A DNA stretch of 32,699 bases from the NCBI GenBank assembly GCA_029863585.1, contig JAOTVC010000017.1, positions 1 through 32,699 on the forward strand, in the 5' to 3' direction. Position 1 is the first letter of the stretch. Each line of letters starts with the position of its first letter. The notes beneath the pieces were generated by a model that was not told where the DNA came from, did not search any database, and worked only from the letters and a program-made list of their open reading frames with translations. This stretch comes from Alphaproteobacteria bacterium. Its GTDB lineage: Bacteria; Pseudomonadota; Alphaproteobacteria; SMXQ01. This document shows positions 32,659-32,699 of this stretch, piece by piece. The position numbers were made by a program, and so were the translations under genes.

Positions 32659-32699
32659 TCGGAGCAATGGCATTGTCAGACTAATTCGGCTCGAGGCTC

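Overview
The window is about 32.7 kb of GC-rich DNA with dense genes and short gaps. It reads as the chromosome of an alphaproteobacterium, probably of the Rhodospirillales type. The main reasons are a MucR/Ros-family regulator at the right end, orphan Bug/TctC-type binding proteins, and the overall gene repertoire. The genus is inference only. I see no rRNA, tRNA, CRISPR array or intact mobile element.

Left part (1-6.1 kb): catabolic and housekeeping genes. A TauD-type dioxygenase and a TauE/SafE exporter (cut by the window edge) suggest sulfonate use with sulfite export. They are followed by a polysaccharide-deacetylase-fold hydrolase, a class I methyltransferase, a two-domain VOC protein and a UbiD-family prFMN decarboxylase. 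Middle-left (6.2-11.1 kb): a small unknown protein, an AraC-family regulator, and an operon of a bicupin protein plus an EutA-like reactivase with no ethanolamine ammonia-lyase nearby. Middle (11.4-18.7 kb): a small exported cytochrome c, a 4,5-dihydroxyphthalate-decarboxylase-like protein, a gallate-dioxygenase-type LigB-LigA fusion, an orphan TctC-type binding protein, an Asp/Glu-racemase-fold protein and an acyl-CoA ligase. This looks like an aromatic-acid catabolic neighbourhood.

18.8-22.4 kb: prfC (release factor 3) and recQ, divergent. A decayed 58-bp copy of part of prfC lies about 3.6 kb away, upstream of the racemase-like gene.

22.4-30.1 kb is the most interesting part: what looks like a complete selenium-to-selenoneine locus. 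It has an EgtB-like SenA, a SenB-type selenosugar synthase, and a selenophosphate synthase (SelD/SenC role) fused behind an NDH-2-like FAD oxidoreductase. Upstream of that fusion, in the same apparent operon, is a PhnD/PhnC/PhnE-like ABC transporter. The proposed flow is: selenium oxyanion uptake, handling by the oxidoreductase-SelD fusion to give selenophosphate, then selenosugar (SenB), then selenium transfer to hercynine (SenA). Hercynine synthesis (EgtD) is not in the window.

Right end (30.1-32.7 kb): a gap with a probable remnant of a class III adenylate cyclase N-terminus, a second orphan TctC-type binding protein with an odd C-terminal tail, and mucR.
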